Below, piece after piece: positions 45,376 through 53,897 of a DNA stretch of 64,000 bases; position 1 is the first letter of the stretch, and each line of letters starts with the position of its first letter. The stretch spans positions 434,001-498,000 of the forward strand of contig NZ_JAAALO010000001.1 of NCBI RefSeq assembly GCF_009908295.1, given 5' to 3'. This DNA is from Micromonospora rubida (lineage in GTDB: Bacteria; Actinomycetota; Actinomycetes; Mycobacteriales; Micromonosporaceae). The notes beneath the pieces were generated by a model. It did not search any database, was not told where the DNA came from, and worked only from the letters and a program-made list of their open reading frames with translations. The translations under genes were made by a program, and so were the position numbers.

Positions 45376-45785
45376 TCAGCCCGACGCGTCCATCAGTGCG
45401 GTGATGTAGGCATCTAGGCGCTCCTCCACGGCCCGCGTCGTCAGGTCTGTCCTGCCTGCCTCGCGCCAGGGCTGCGAAACCGACTGCACCTCTTCTGAGC
45501 ACGCCAGCGCGTCCCGCACTTGCCAGTACAGCCGCTCGCTCGCATGCGCGGCCAGCACCCCGCCGACCTGCTCATACGCCTGCGCGAACTGCGGGCCCCA
45601 GGCCAGGCCGTGCAACAGCGCGAGATTGGTGGAGCAGTGCGCCACATCGAGATCCGCCGGGCCCCAAGAGGTCCCTGCCCAGTCGACGACGCCGGCGATC
45701 TGGGCACCTGCCGGCCCGAGGGACCGCAGGTCAAACAGCACGTTGCCAGGTTGAAAGTCCCGGTGCAGGAATCGCCCTTACCTGC
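45376..45785 (-). pseudogene. C-terminal fragment of an APH-type phosphotransferase
   Basis: Encodes the back half of an aminoglycoside-phosphotransferase-fold kinase: catalytic loop RFLHRDFQPGNVLF (His-x-Asp, Asn), the DFG-equivalent IAGVVDWAGTSWGPADLD, and the C-terminal helices. An in-frame TAA lies just upstream of the catalytic loop and no N-lobe follows, so the gene is 5'-truncated next to the EACC1-like gene. Base composition is visibly less GC-rich than the neighbours, suggesting transfer. Not expected to be functional. Confidence 0.75.
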
Positions 45786-45803
45786 CACGGGTAGAGGTCG
45801 GCG

Positions 45804-46127
45804 TCAGTCCTGGTCGTCGAGGAGCGGGCGGAGTTGCTCCAACAACCGGGCCCGGCTGACGTTCCGCGGCAGGTCCACCTTCAGGTCGATCCCGGGGCCC
45901 GTGACCGTCAGGGTCACCGAGGGGCGAGGGTCCCGCAGCCGCCAGTTGCGAATCGCGGCCACCAGGTCGCCCAGCTGGGGCTGCAACGCGGCGAGGGCGG
46001 CGAGGTTCGCCAGCAGGCCCGTTCCCTCGACGGCAAGGGTGATCGCCGACAGGTCACGAACTCCCTCGTACGGCAGGTCGAGTTCCTCAAAGACCTCGGC
46101 CGGCAGCAGCAGTTTGACTGTGGTCAT
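45804..46127 (-). CDS. EACC1-like effector-associated small protein
   Basis: A 107-residue protein. Its second half (LVAAIRNWRLRD, SVTLTVTGPGIDLKVDLP) resembles effector-associated constant component 1 (EACC1), which in conflict systems pairs with caspase or trypsin effectors; the helix followed by a TVTVTGPDG-like strand is the shared pattern. The first half has a short beta stretch (TVKLLLPAEVFEELDLP). The ATG overlaps the stop of the caspase-EAL gene (ATGA), so the two are co-translated. EACC1 identity is inferred from pattern similarity and needs a profile search. Confidence 0.55.
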   Translation of the reverse strand: MTTVKLLLPAEVFEELDLPYEGVRDLSAITLAVEGTGLLANLAALAALQPQLGDLVAAIRNWRLRDPRPSVTLTVTGPGIDLKVDLPRNVSRARLLEQLRPLLDDQD

Positions 46128-48313
46128 TCCTCGCCTCTCACCAGGCCCGCGATCCGCTCGCGGGCGGCTTGGTCCAGTGGTTGCAGCGACGTCGACGCGA
46201 CGGCGCCGCTGAAGAATCCCTGCACGTGGTGGATTCCCAGGTCGTAGATCTGCTTGAGGGTCACCGGCGCCGCGTCGTCGAACCCCTCCACGATGACGGC
46301 CCTGGGCGTGGGGGCCTGCCCGAGGTCGCTCGCGTGCCGGGACACCCGCGCCACCAGCGCGAGTTCCTCCAGCGCCATCGGATGGTGCAGCACCGCCCGG
46401 TCGACCTTGATCTGGGTCAGCGGCAGCTCCGCCATCCGGGCCAGCGAGGCGTACCCGACGCCGAAGTCGTCGACGGCGAAGCTGATCCGGAGCTCCCGGG
46501 CCAGCTCGGTGAGGCGCCGGTGGAAGTAGAGCAGCGGTTCCTGCGGCCACCGCTCCCCCGGGCCGGGCTGGATCGCGTCCTGCTCGGAGATCTCCAGCGT
46601 GAGCGTTCGCGGATGCATGGCGGCCTCGGCGAGCGCCCGGCTCACCTGGTTGAGGTAGGAGTCGCTGAGCAGCGAGCGGACCGCGACGTTCACCGACAGC
46701 GGCTTGGTGCCGTGCCACGGGGCGTCCCCGTCCGCGACGGCGTACGAGTGGATCGACTTGGCGAGCAGCAGCGAGTCGCGCTCGATGATGAAGCGGTCAC
46801 CCCAGACGTACGCCATCTGCAGCGCGGCGAGTGGCGCGCGAAGCTCCTTTTCGCTGCGGCGCGCGAGGGCCTCGAAGCTGTGGATGCTCACTCCGGCCGG
46901 GCGCAGGTCCAGCTCCACGACAGGCTGGAACACCATGATCATGGAGTCGACGAGCTTCTGGTAGAGGCTGAACGCGTACTCGTAGAGGTTCAGTGGCAGC
47001 CGACCGAAGGCGGTGCGCAGGGCGGTCACCACCTGCATCTCGGCCTGCAGCGGGTCGCCGAGGAGGTTCGAGTCCCACAGGGCACGGAGCATGACGGCGA
47101 GCGGCTCGCCCATGTCGAGCAGCGCGACGGCGGGGTCGACGACGGTCAGCGTGAGGATGCGATCGTCCTCGTAGGAGAGCGGAACGCAGAGGAGCCGCAT
47201 GCCGGCGTCGTTCGAGACGATGTGCCCGGGCATCGACGTGCGGTAGCGAATCGCGTCGGCGGCGCTCAGCTCCAGCAGCGGCCGCAGCTCCTCCTTGTCG
47301 AAGCGGGCGGTGGAGTCGGCCACCCGGATGGCCGGGCCGGAGAACTCCACCACGGCCACGGAGGCCGCCGCCAGCGCGTGCCGGACGATCTCCACCCGCT
47401 CGGCGTGCCCGCGCTGCTGCGACGCCCGCATCGGGTGGGCCTCGGACCGGAAGACCCGACCGAGCAGCTGCACGATCGAGCTGGACTGGTCCTCCAGGGG
47501 GCTCTTGCAGGGCCGGGTGGTGCTGGGGTTCGCGGGCGAACTCTGCAACCGACGCTCGTGCCGCGAGGTCGGCGGCTGGACCAGCACGGTGGTCGGGCCC
47601 CACATGTGCACAAGCTGGACCGGTGGCGGTTCGAGCCCCTGCTCGGCCACGAACGCGGCCATCTGACCGAACGACACCCGGCCCCTGTCGTCCGCCGCGC
47701 CACCGCGAAGGGCGCTGAGCAGGTGATAGGTCAGCACCCCGTGCCCGTATTCCTCGTCCTCCCGTGCCGCCGCGCCGTTGCGGCAGGCCAGCAGCGCGCT
47801 GTGCCGGTCGACCCGGGTGCGGTAGGTCTGCATCGCCTCGGCGTGGCGCAGGTCGGCGTCCAGGTAGATCCCGGCGTGGCAGCAGTCGAGGACGAGGAAG
47901 GAGGTGCCGGCAAAGGTCTCGAAGACGTCCCGCTTGAGGAACTCCATCCGCAGGCCGTTGTCCGGCTCCCGGCGGAGGGCGTCCGGGTTGAGGTCCGCCG
48001 TGACGAGGTACGCGTCGAGTTGGGTGCTCCACTCGGGCACCAGCGCGTGGCCGGCGAAGTACACGAGCAGCACGTCGGAGGGGCCGGAGTCCAACGCCAT
48101 CTCGCGAAGCCCGGCCTTGATCTCCCGCCAGGTCGCCTCCGCGCCGACGTACATCCTGATGTCGGCGTCGTCGAAGGTGCCGATCTCCTCGTCGAGCAGC
48201 ACCCCCCGGACCGCCTGGACATCGCGTTCCGCATATCGCAGGGCGGGCAGTCGAACGTCGCTCCCGCCCTGGTTGACCCCGATCAAAACCGCCCGCCGCC
48301 GGCTCGGCGCCAT
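46124..48313 (-). CDS. caspase-like peptidase fused to sensor and EAL domains
   Basis: A 729-residue signalling protein. Residues 1-245 form a caspase-fold (C14) peptidase with His89 in VYFAGHAL and Cys145 in LDCCHAG. Residues 285-430 look like a GAF-type sensor. Residues 455-710 are an EAL c-di-GMP phosphodiesterase with most catalytic residues: Glu481 of EAL, Asn542, Glu574, DDFGVG (Asp615/616), Lys636 (IKVDR), Glu676 and Gln698. So both a protease and a c-di-GMP-binding or cleaving site appear intact. The EACC1-like gene follows with an ATGA overlap. I infer that c-di-GMP level controls proteolysis or the reverse; this fusion is not one I know. Confidence 0.85.
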   Translation of the reverse strand: MAPSRRRAVLIGVNQGGSDVRLPALRYAERDVQAVRGVLLDEEIGTFDDADIRMYVGAEATWREIKAGLREMALDSGPSDVLLVYFAGHALVPEWSTQLDAYLVTADLNPDALRREPDNGLRMEFLKRDVFETFAGTSFLVLDCCHAGIYLDADLRHAEAMQTYRTRVDRHSALLACRNGAAAREDEEYGHGVLTYHLLSALRGGAADDRGRVSFGQMAAFVAEQGLEPPPVQLVHMWGPTTVLVQPPTSRHERRLQSSPANPSTTRPCKSPLEDQSSSIVQLLGRVFRSEAHPMRASQQRGHAERVEIVRHALAAASVAVVEFSGPAIRVADSTARFDKEELRPLLELSAADAIRYRTSMPGHIVSNDAGMRLLCVPLSYEDDRILTLTVVDPAVALLDMGEPLAVMLRALWDSNLLGDPLQAEMQVVTALRTAFGRLPLNLYEYAFSLYQKLVDSMIMVFQPVVELDLRPAGVSIHSFEALARRSEKELRAPLAALQMAYVWGDRFIIERDSLLLAKSIHSYAVADGDAPWHGTKPLSVNVAVRSLLSDSYLNQVSRALAEAAMHPRTLTLEISEQDAIQPGPGERWPQEPLLYFHRRLTELARELRISFAVDDFGVGYASLARMAELPLTQIKVDRAVLHHPMALEELALVARVSRHASDLGQAPTPRAVIVEGFDDAAPVTLKQIYDLGIHHVQGFFSGAVASTSLQPLDQAARERIAGLVRGEE

Positions 48314-48494
48314 GCAGAACCCCCACTGGATGATTCGCCCGCGCTGACGAGACGGAATCGGAGCAGCGCTCAGGGCGAGGCTATCGGTTTCGACGGGCGT
48401 CCTTGATCTGACCGCCGAGTCAGATACCCGTCAATGGTGGAATCGGCCAGCGAGCACCCGGCCTGCCGCCCGGGCGGACAGCCGATCGGGAGAC

Positions 48495-49226
48495 TCAGCG
48501 GGCCACGAACAGGCCCGGGGGTGGAGTGTGCGTCAACGCCCAGGTCTCCAGAGCCGTTCGGTCCACCAGCGCGATGTCGAGCTGCTGGGCCAGCCGCACG
48601 CCGTCGCCCGCCGTGAAGAAGCTGTTGGTCACGATCACGCAGAGCTGACCCCCGTGCACCTCGCGGCAGGTCCCCGCGAAGCGCTGGATGGCGGCGCTGC
48701 CCACCCGGTTGCGTACACCCTGCCGCTTGCACTGCACGACCACCCGCCGCCCGTCCGGCGCGACGGCCACGACGTCGGCGCCCCGGTCCCCCGACCCGCC
48801 GGTGACCGTCACCTGCCGGAACCCCGACGCCTCCAACAGCCGGGCGAACCATCGCTCGAACTCCGGCCCGGACATCGCGTCCGTCACCGCGATCAGCCGG
48901 TCCCGCCGAGCCTGCTCAGCCCACTGTCGAGCCTGCTCAGCCCGCTGTCGGGCCCGCTGCCTCGCCCGCGCGAAGAGCAACGCGGCGACGGCGAGGCCGA
49001 GGACCGCCACCAGGAGGGCCGACCAGTACGGGTGCCGCCGCACGAAGTCGACCGCCACGACCACGAGCACCAGCGCGGGCACGCCCCAGAGGAGCGGCGC
49101 CGCGCTCCCTGCGCCTCCGCCGGACCGGCCACGGCGGGCCGCCCCGCCGCGAGCGCGCCGCCGCTTGCGGTAGTGGGCCCGGACCCGGGCACCGTCGCGG
49201 CGGATGTGGGACTTCACGTACGGCAT
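48495..49226 (-). CDS. membrane-anchored Mrr-like restriction endonuclease
   Basis: A 243-residue protein. The basic N-terminus (MPYVKSHIRRDGARVRAHYR) is followed by two transmembrane helices (PLLWGVPALVLVVVAV; YWSALLVAVLGLAVAALLF), a charged coiled-coil with RARQRAEQARQWAEQ repeats, and a C-terminal PD-(D/E)xK Mrr_cat domain (GFRQVTVTGGSGDRGADVV, then VVVQCKRQ). Mrr-type enzymes cut modified DNA, but membrane-tethered versions may act on incoming DNA or in other stress responses. The ATG at 49226 begins the typical N-terminus. No methylase is adjacent. Confidence 0.87.
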   Translation of the reverse strand: MPYVKSHIRRDGARVRAHYRKRRRARGGAARRGRSGGGAGSAAPLLWGVPALVLVVVAVDFVRRHPYWSALLVAVLGLAVAALLFARARQRARQRAEQARQWAEQARRDRLIAVTDAMSGPEFERWFARLLEASGFRQVTVTGGSGDRGADVVAVAPDGRRVVVQCKRQGVRNRVGSAAIQRFAGTCREVHGGQLCVIVTNSFFTAGDGVRLAQQLDIALVDRTALETWALTHTPPPGLFVAR

Positions 49227-49335
49227 GCGGCACCTCCGACGACGGGACACCAGCTTGCCGATCGGCGGGGACAAATCTCACGCCCCGACGCCGATTCTGT
49301 CGGCTACCCGTCACGCCGGCACCGACCTCGTCCGC

Positions 49336-49575
49336 CTACGGCTCCCGCATCCAGGTCTTCGGATCGGTGACGAAGACACCCTTGCCCTGCTGGCGGCGGA
49401 TCACCCGGAGCGCTTCAAGCCGTGCGTACGACATCTGCACGGTGCCGTGACTGACTCCGTACTTCTCGCGCAGCTCGGTGATCGAGGGCAGCCTGTCCCC
49501 CGCCTTGAGCTTCTTGGACCTGACGTCGGCGATCACATCATCGGCGATGCGCCAGTAGTCCGGCACTTCTCGCAT
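49336..49575 (-). CDS. GntR-family winged-helix regulator
   Basis: A 79-residue DNA-binding protein consisting of just a GntR winged helix: DYWRIADDVIADVRSKKLKA, DRLPSITELREKYGVSHGTV, RRQQGKGVFVTDP. It has no ligand-binding domain, as in many small actinobacterial GntR proteins. The ATG at 49575 has a GAGGAG ribosome site; an open extension to 49608 is unneeded. Targets are unknown. Some Streptomyces and Micromonospora copies of this size sit beside mobile elements; here the neighbour is the Mrr-like gene. Confidence 0.88.
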   Translation of the reverse strand: MREVPDYWRIADDVIADVRSKKLKAGDRLPSITELREKYGVSHGTVQMSYARLEALRVIRRQQGKGVFVTDPKTWMREP

Positions 49576-49885
49576 GGCACTCCTCGCGTGGCAACCCGAT
49601 TCGATCACACCGCGACGCGCCTAACAAGCAGCGTTGACTGGTCTGACTGTTCTAGCTATGTTGTTTGCGGGCCGTTCCTCGCGTGGCAACGAGATCGGCT
49701 CATCCCCCGGTCGGGGCGGGCGCCCCCTGCCCGCCCCGACCCACCGGGCCGCTCTGCCGCCCTACCGCCGAACCGGGCTGCGGCGGCGGACCGGGCGGGC
49801 CGTCCGTGGCCGGCACGGACGGCCCGCCCCTCCCGACCCACCGCACGGACCCTGCACGCCTCCGTCTGCCCCGGAAAGGATCGTC

Positions 49886-50179
49886 GTGGCCCAGGTGTAT
49901 CGAGGTCGCCAGCTCTACGGGACGGGCCGCCCGGCCCGGTTGACCCCGCAGGAGGTGCGAACCCGGGCGTTCGACCCGCGTCGGCGCGGCGTCGACGCCG
50001 ATCAGGTACGCGAGTTCCAGACCCGGCTGGCCGACGAGCTGACCGAGCTGTACGGGGAGGTGCGGCTGCTCGCACAGGAGAACGACCGGCTCAAGCGGGC
50101 GCTGCGCGACTGGCAGATCATGCACGCCCAGGAGTGCCGCCCGCCGGAGCAGCGGCCACCCAACCGGGGTCGCTGGTAG
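49886..50179 (+). CDS. DivIVA-like coiled-coil protein
   Basis: A 97-residue protein. The N-terminal LTPQEVRTRAFDPRRRGVDAD matches the DivIVA domain opening (xFxxxxxGYDxxEVD pattern), followed by a coiled-coil (EFQTRLADELTELYGEVRLL, then AQENDRLKRAL). DivIVA proteins mark curved or polar membranes; such short actinobacterial versions are of unclear role. GTG start with AAAGGA upstream. Two bases separate its stop from the next small gene, indicating an operon. Confidence 0.82.
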   Translation: MAQVYRGRQLYGTGRPARLTPQEVRTRAFDPRRRGVDADQVREFQTRLADELTELYGEVRLLAQENDRLKRALRDWQIMHAQECRPPEQRPPNRGRW

Positions 50180-50181
50180 CG

Positions 50182-50451
50182 ATGCGCCCCTCCCCCGGAG
50201 ACCTGCTGGCCATCGGCGGCCGGGCCTCGGTGCAGTTCGCCGGCGACCGCGCCCTCACGTTCCGCGTGGTGTCGGTGCCCGACCTGCCGACGTACCACGG
50301 CTGGATCTGGCTGACCGGCTACGTCCTCGACCATCGCGGCCTGGCCACCGCCAAGCGCGAGATCTACGTCCAACTCGCCGGCCTCCGCCCCGCCCTGCCG
50401 CCGGCACCGCAGTTCCGCCGGACGGCTCGACGCGCCGTACGAGCGGGTTGA
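50182..50451 (+). CDS. small hypothetical protein paired with DivIVA-like gene
   Basis: An 89-residue protein (MRPSPGDLLAIGGRASVQFA) with a beta-rich, SH3-like composition (LTFRVVSVPDLPTYHGWIWL, TGYVLDHRGLATAKREIYVQ). It starts two bases after the DivIVA-like gene and is probably co-translated. No family recognised; the pairing looks conserved in style, so a partner role is possible. Confidence 0.7.
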   Translation: MRPSPGDLLAIGGRASVQFAGDRALTFRVVSVPDLPTYHGWIWLTGYVLDHRGLATAKREIYVQLAGLRPALPPAPQFRRTARRAVRAG

Positions 50452-50468
50452 CCTCCCCCTGGGGTTGG

Positions 50469-52268
50469 TCAGGTGGCGAGGGCGGCGTAGCGGCCAGAGT
50501 AGTCGAGCAGGCCCTCGTGCGTGCCGGACTCGACGATCCGGCCGTGGTCGAGCACGGCGATCTGGTCGGCGTCCCGCACGGTGGAAAGCCGGTGGGCGAT
50601 CGTGATCGTGGTACGTCCCCGGGCCAGCTCGTCGAACGCCCGCTGCACGGCACGCTCGGTCTCGGTGTCGAGCGCGCTGGTGGCCTCGTCGAGGACCAGC
50701 ACCCGGGGGTCGCGCAGCAGGGTACGGGCGATGGCGAGGCGCTGCTTCTCCCCGCCGGAGAACCGGTGCCCCCGCGAGCCGACCATGGTGTCGTACCCGT
50801 CGGGCAGGGCGACGATGAGATCGTGGATCTGGGCGGCGCGGGCCGCGTCGGTGATCTCGGCGTCGGTGGCGTCCGGCCGGGCGTACCGCAGGTTCTCCCG
50901 CACGGTGGTGTGCAGCAGGTACGTCTCCTGGCTGACCACGCCCACGACGGCGGCCAGGTCGATCAGCCGCAGGTCGCGCAGGTCGATCCCGTCGATGGTG
51001 ATCCGCCCGGCGGTGGGATCGTGCAGCCGGCTGACCAGGGCTGCGAGGGTGCTCTTGCCGGAGCCGGTGTGCCCGACGAGAGCCAGGCCGGTGCCGGCCG
51101 GCACATCGAGGGTGATCCCGGCGAGCGCGGCGGTGTCGCTGCCCGGGTACGTGAAGGTGACGCCCTCGACGCGCACGTGGCCGCGCACCCGGCGCGGGTC
51201 GATCTCGACCGGGCGCTCGGGGTCGTCGACCTCGACGGGAAGGTCGAGGTACTCGAAGATCCGGGCGAACAGCGCCATCGAGGCGGTGAGCGAGACGCCC
51301 ACGTCGAGCAGGCCCATGAGCGGCCGGAACAGCCCGCCCTGGAGGGCGGTGAAGGCGACCAGGGTGCCGATGCTCAGCGTGCCGGCGGTCCCGGGGACGC
51401 CCGCGCCGAGGTAGATGAGCGCGGGGATCGCCGCGAAGATGACGCTCATCGAGGCCATCCGCCAGCGGCCGGCCAGGTCGGAGCGCAGCTCCAGGTCGAC
51501 CAGGCGGGCCGACGAGGCCGCGAACCGGTCGATGAGCGCGTCGCCCGCGCCGAGGGTCTTGCTGAGCTGTACGCCGCTGATCGACAGCCCCTCCTCGATG
51601 GTGACGTTGAGGTCGGCCAGCTCGCGCTGCCGCTGCGCGGTGATCTCCCGACGCATCCGGGCGACCCGGCGGGTGAGCCAGATCGACGGGGGCAGCACGA
51701 CCAGGGAGATCAGCGACAGCCGCCAGGACAGCGCCGCCATGGCGACGGCGGTGGCGACGACCGTGGTGAGGTTCGACGCGATCGAGGTGGCGGTGGAGGT
51801 GACCACCGTCTGCATGCCGCCGATGTCGTTGGTGATCCGGGACTGCACCTCGCCGGTGCGGGTGCGGGTGAAGAACGCGATGGACTGGCGGTGCAGGTGG
51901 GCGAAGACGTCGGTGCGCAGCCGGTGCATGACCTGCTGGCCGACGCGGGTGGAGAGCCAGGTCTGGACCACGCCGAGGGCCGCGGTCACGACCGCGACGG
52001 CGACCATGCCGAGGACCAGCCGGACCAGCAGCGTCAGGTCGCGCTCCGGCAGGGCCCGGTCGATCACCGTACGCAGCAGGAACGGCGACGCCATGGCGAC
52101 GACCGAGGAGACCACGATGATCGCGGTGACGGTGCCGAGCTGCCAGCGGTGCGGGGCGAAGAGCCGGCCGATGCGGCGCAGCGAGACCTGCCGGGCCTGG
52201 GCCTTCTCGGCGGGGCTGACGGTACGGGAGCCGCCACGGCCCTCGCGCTGGGTGGGGGGTGTGTCCAA
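50469..52268 (-). CDS. ABC exporter (fused permease-ATPase)
   Basis: A 599-residue type I exporter half-transporter of the MsbA/multidrug group. The N-terminal six-helix domain spans about residues 30-320. The ATPase has Walker A GHTGSGKST, Q-loop VSQETYL, signature FSGGEKQRLAIA and Walker B VLVLDEAT, then an H-loop IAHRLST. It exports an unknown compound. It is divergent from a MarR regulator, with a shared palindromic operator, so the likely inducer is also the substrate. The start at 52268 is a Met in a good position before TM1. Confidence 0.93.
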   Translation of the reverse strand: MDTPPTQREGRGGSRTVSPAEKAQARQVSLRRIGRLFAPHRWQLGTVTAIIVVSSVVAMASPFLLRTVIDRALPERDLTLLVRLVLGMVAVAVVTAALGVVQTWLSTRVGQQVMHRLRTDVFAHLHRQSIAFFTRTRTGEVQSRITNDIGGMQTVVTSTATSIASNLTTVVATAVAMAALSWRLSLISLVVLPPSIWLTRRVARMRREITAQRQRELADLNVTIEEGLSISGVQLSKTLGAGDALIDRFAASSARLVDLELRSDLAGRWRMASMSVIFAAIPALIYLGAGVPGTAGTLSIGTLVAFTALQGGLFRPLMGLLDVGVSLTASMALFARIFEYLDLPVEVDDPERPVEIDPRRVRGHVRVEGVTFTYPGSDTAALAGITLDVPAGTGLALVGHTGSGKSTLAALVSRLHDPTAGRITIDGIDLRDLRLIDLAAVVGVVSQETYLLHTTVRENLRYARPDATDAEITDAARAAQIHDLIVALPDGYDTMVGSRGHRFSGGEKQRLAIARTLLRDPRVLVLDEATSALDTETERAVQRAFDELARGRTTITIAHRLSTVRDADQIAVLDHGRIVESGTHEGLLDYSGRYAALAT

Positions 52269-52304
52269 GGGTGTGCCTTCCGATGGGGGACGATGATGCT
52301 GAGG

Positions 52305-52323
52305 TTACCTCATCATGAGGTGA
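52305..52323. promoter_or_regulatory. MarR operator palindrome
   Basis: TTACCTCAT-C-ATGAGGTGA, a 19-bp palindrome with one mismatch, in the 83-bp divergent spacer between the ABC exporter and the MarR gene. MarR proteins bind such sites and repress both promoters. Confidence 0.75.
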
Positions 52324-52351
52324 CAACAGGAAGTGCTGCTACGGTATTCCG

Positions 52352-52804
52352 GTGACCGCCGACGACCGCGCGACCGGGCCGGAGCAGCCGGCCGGGGCCG
52401 ACGAGGACAGCCTGGCGGAGAGCTTCTGGGCCGTTGCCCGGCGGTTGCGTCACCTGTCCCGGCAGACCCTCGAACCGTGGGCGATCAACCCCGGGCACTC
52501 CCGGGCGCTGGGCGTACTGACCCGGCACGGCGCCATGCGGCTCAGCGCGCTCGCCGAGCACCTGCGCATCGCACCGCGCTCCACCACCGAGGTTGTCGAC
52601 GGCCTGGAGGAGCGGGGCCTCGTCGCCCGCCGCCCCGACCCGGGCGACCGGCGTGCCACCCTGGTCGCGTTGACCGACGAGGGCACCCGGGTCGGCGCGG
52701 CGATCCGGGCGGCCCGGCACGCCGAGGCGGAACGCCTCTTCGGCGGGCTCAGCCCGACCGACCGGGCCCACCTGGCCCGCATCCTGCGCACCCTGCGTGA
52801 CTGA
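52352..52804 (+). CDS. MarR-family transcriptional regulator
   Basis: A 150-residue winged-helix repressor. The HTH helix pair is MRLSALAEHLRIAPRSTTEV, and the wing motif DPGDRRATLVALTDEG is the family signature. N- and C-terminal helices form the dimer interface. It probably represses the divergent ABC exporter and itself through the palindrome at 52305-52323 and releases on binding the exporter substrate. GTG start. Confidence 0.93.
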   Translation: MTADDRATGPEQPAGADEDSLAESFWAVARRLRHLSRQTLEPWAINPGHSRALGVLTRHGAMRLSALAEHLRIAPRSTTEVVDGLEERGLVARRPDPGDRRATLVALTDEGTRVGAAIRAARHAEAERLFGGLSPTDRAHLARILRTLRD

Positions 52805-53020
52805 CCCGCCGCCCGACACCGCCGAGTAGAATCGTCAAGCGGCCGGCTCCCGGCTCTGTGCCACGGAGACGCCAGCGGGCAGCTCCGCGACCGGTGCGGC
52901 GGCCGGCCAGGCCGGCCAGGACCTCGGCGCGCACCCGGCGCGGCTCGCGTACCGGCCCGCGTCGGCGAAACAGCGGAAGCGGCCCTGGCGATGCTCACCG
53001 GCTGAGCCGGCGGATACGGA

Positions 53021-53054
53021 AAGCCGGCCGCGCCCGCAGGGGCACGGCCGGCTT
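53021..53054 (-). terminator. hairpin after the secreted-protein gene
   Basis: AAGCCGGCCG (53021-53030) pairs with CGGCCGGCTT (53045-53054), 14-base loop. In the minus-strand direction it follows the stop of the secreted protein by about 12 bp and ends in TTT. Confidence 0.7.
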
Positions 53055-53066
53055 CCCTTCGTGTGA

Positions 53067-53591
53067 TCAGGAGCAGACGCTGAAGTTCGCGTACGTGTAC
53101 GAGAGAAGCTTCCAATCCTGGCCGGGAGCGAGGGTCATATCCCATTTGCCGTCGGCGTTGCGACCGAAGTAGATGAGTTTGCTGCCGGCGCCGTCGTACC
53201 AGTACCAGCCTTCGCCCTCATAAACGCCAAGCTTGGCCCCTGCCTTGGACAGGGTATTTGCGCCGACGACACCGTCGCTGACGAGACCTCGGTCGCTTTG
53301 CCACTTCTTCGTGGCGGAGGTCGTCACCGACCCGAATCGGCAGTCGACATCGGCCTGGGTCAGATATCCGTCGGCCCAGAGAATCATCTGCCACGCGGCG
53401 ACGACGTTGTTGTACGAGCGCGTCGACGCGGAGATGGGGCCCTCATCTCCCCAGTCGTCCGTCCAGTCGCCTGAGCCCATGATGTATCCCTGGCTGACGG
53501 AGGCCGCCGCCGGAGCGGCCGAGATGGCGAGAGTGCCGCCGGACACGGCGACGACCATCGCCAACGCCGCGACCCTGATTCGTAGAGACAT
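53067..53591 (-). CDS. secreted peptidoglycan-binding-like protein
   Basis: A 174-residue exported protein. The signal peptide is MSLRIRVAALAMVVAVSGG with a likely cleavage after APAAA. A region resembling PG_binding_1 follows (NNVVAAWQMILWADGYLTQA, then WQSDRGLVSDGVVGANTLSK), then a C-terminal domain with many aromatic residues (YEGEGWYWYDGAGSKLIYF). It likely binds cell wall. The gene is noticeably less GC-rich than its neighbours, a sign of recent acquisition. Two starts are possible; ATG at 53591 has the better spacing to AAGGG, and 53597 is the alternative. Confidence 0.82.
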   Translation of the reverse strand: MSLRIRVAALAMVVAVSGGTLAISAAPAAASVSQGYIMGSGDWTDDWGDEGPISASTRSYNNVVAAWQMILWADGYLTQADVDCRFGSVTTSATKKWQSDRGLVSDGVVGANTLSKAGAKLGVYEGEGWYWYDGAGSKLIYFGRNADGKWDMTLAPGQDWKLLSYTYANFSVCS

Positions 53592-53897
53592 GTGCATCAC
53601 CCTTATCTGGTCGATGAGTGGCCCAAGTGACCCATTGAATAACACCTTACTGCTTAGCGCCACCCGAAGGGCTTGTCGTGTAGGCGATTCGACGAGCCGC
53701 AGCCGACCCAGGTCCAAACGCGTCCGGAGGAATTCGCGGCCGGGGGTGTCGCGGGAGGAAATATCGGCGCCCCTCGATCCGTACCCGGAACTGCCGCCGC
53801 AGGCAGGGCATCGCCGACGATCAAGGAAGCGGAGGGCGTGGGCTGGCGTGGTGGGCCGGGTTGGGGGTATGCGGCTGGGGTGGGAGGGGTGAGGCGG

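Noticed and set aside
46169..48406. 745-codon plus-strand frame opposite the caspase-EAL gene
   Set aside because: The minus strand carries coherent caspase and EAL motifs; the plus frame is low-complexity.
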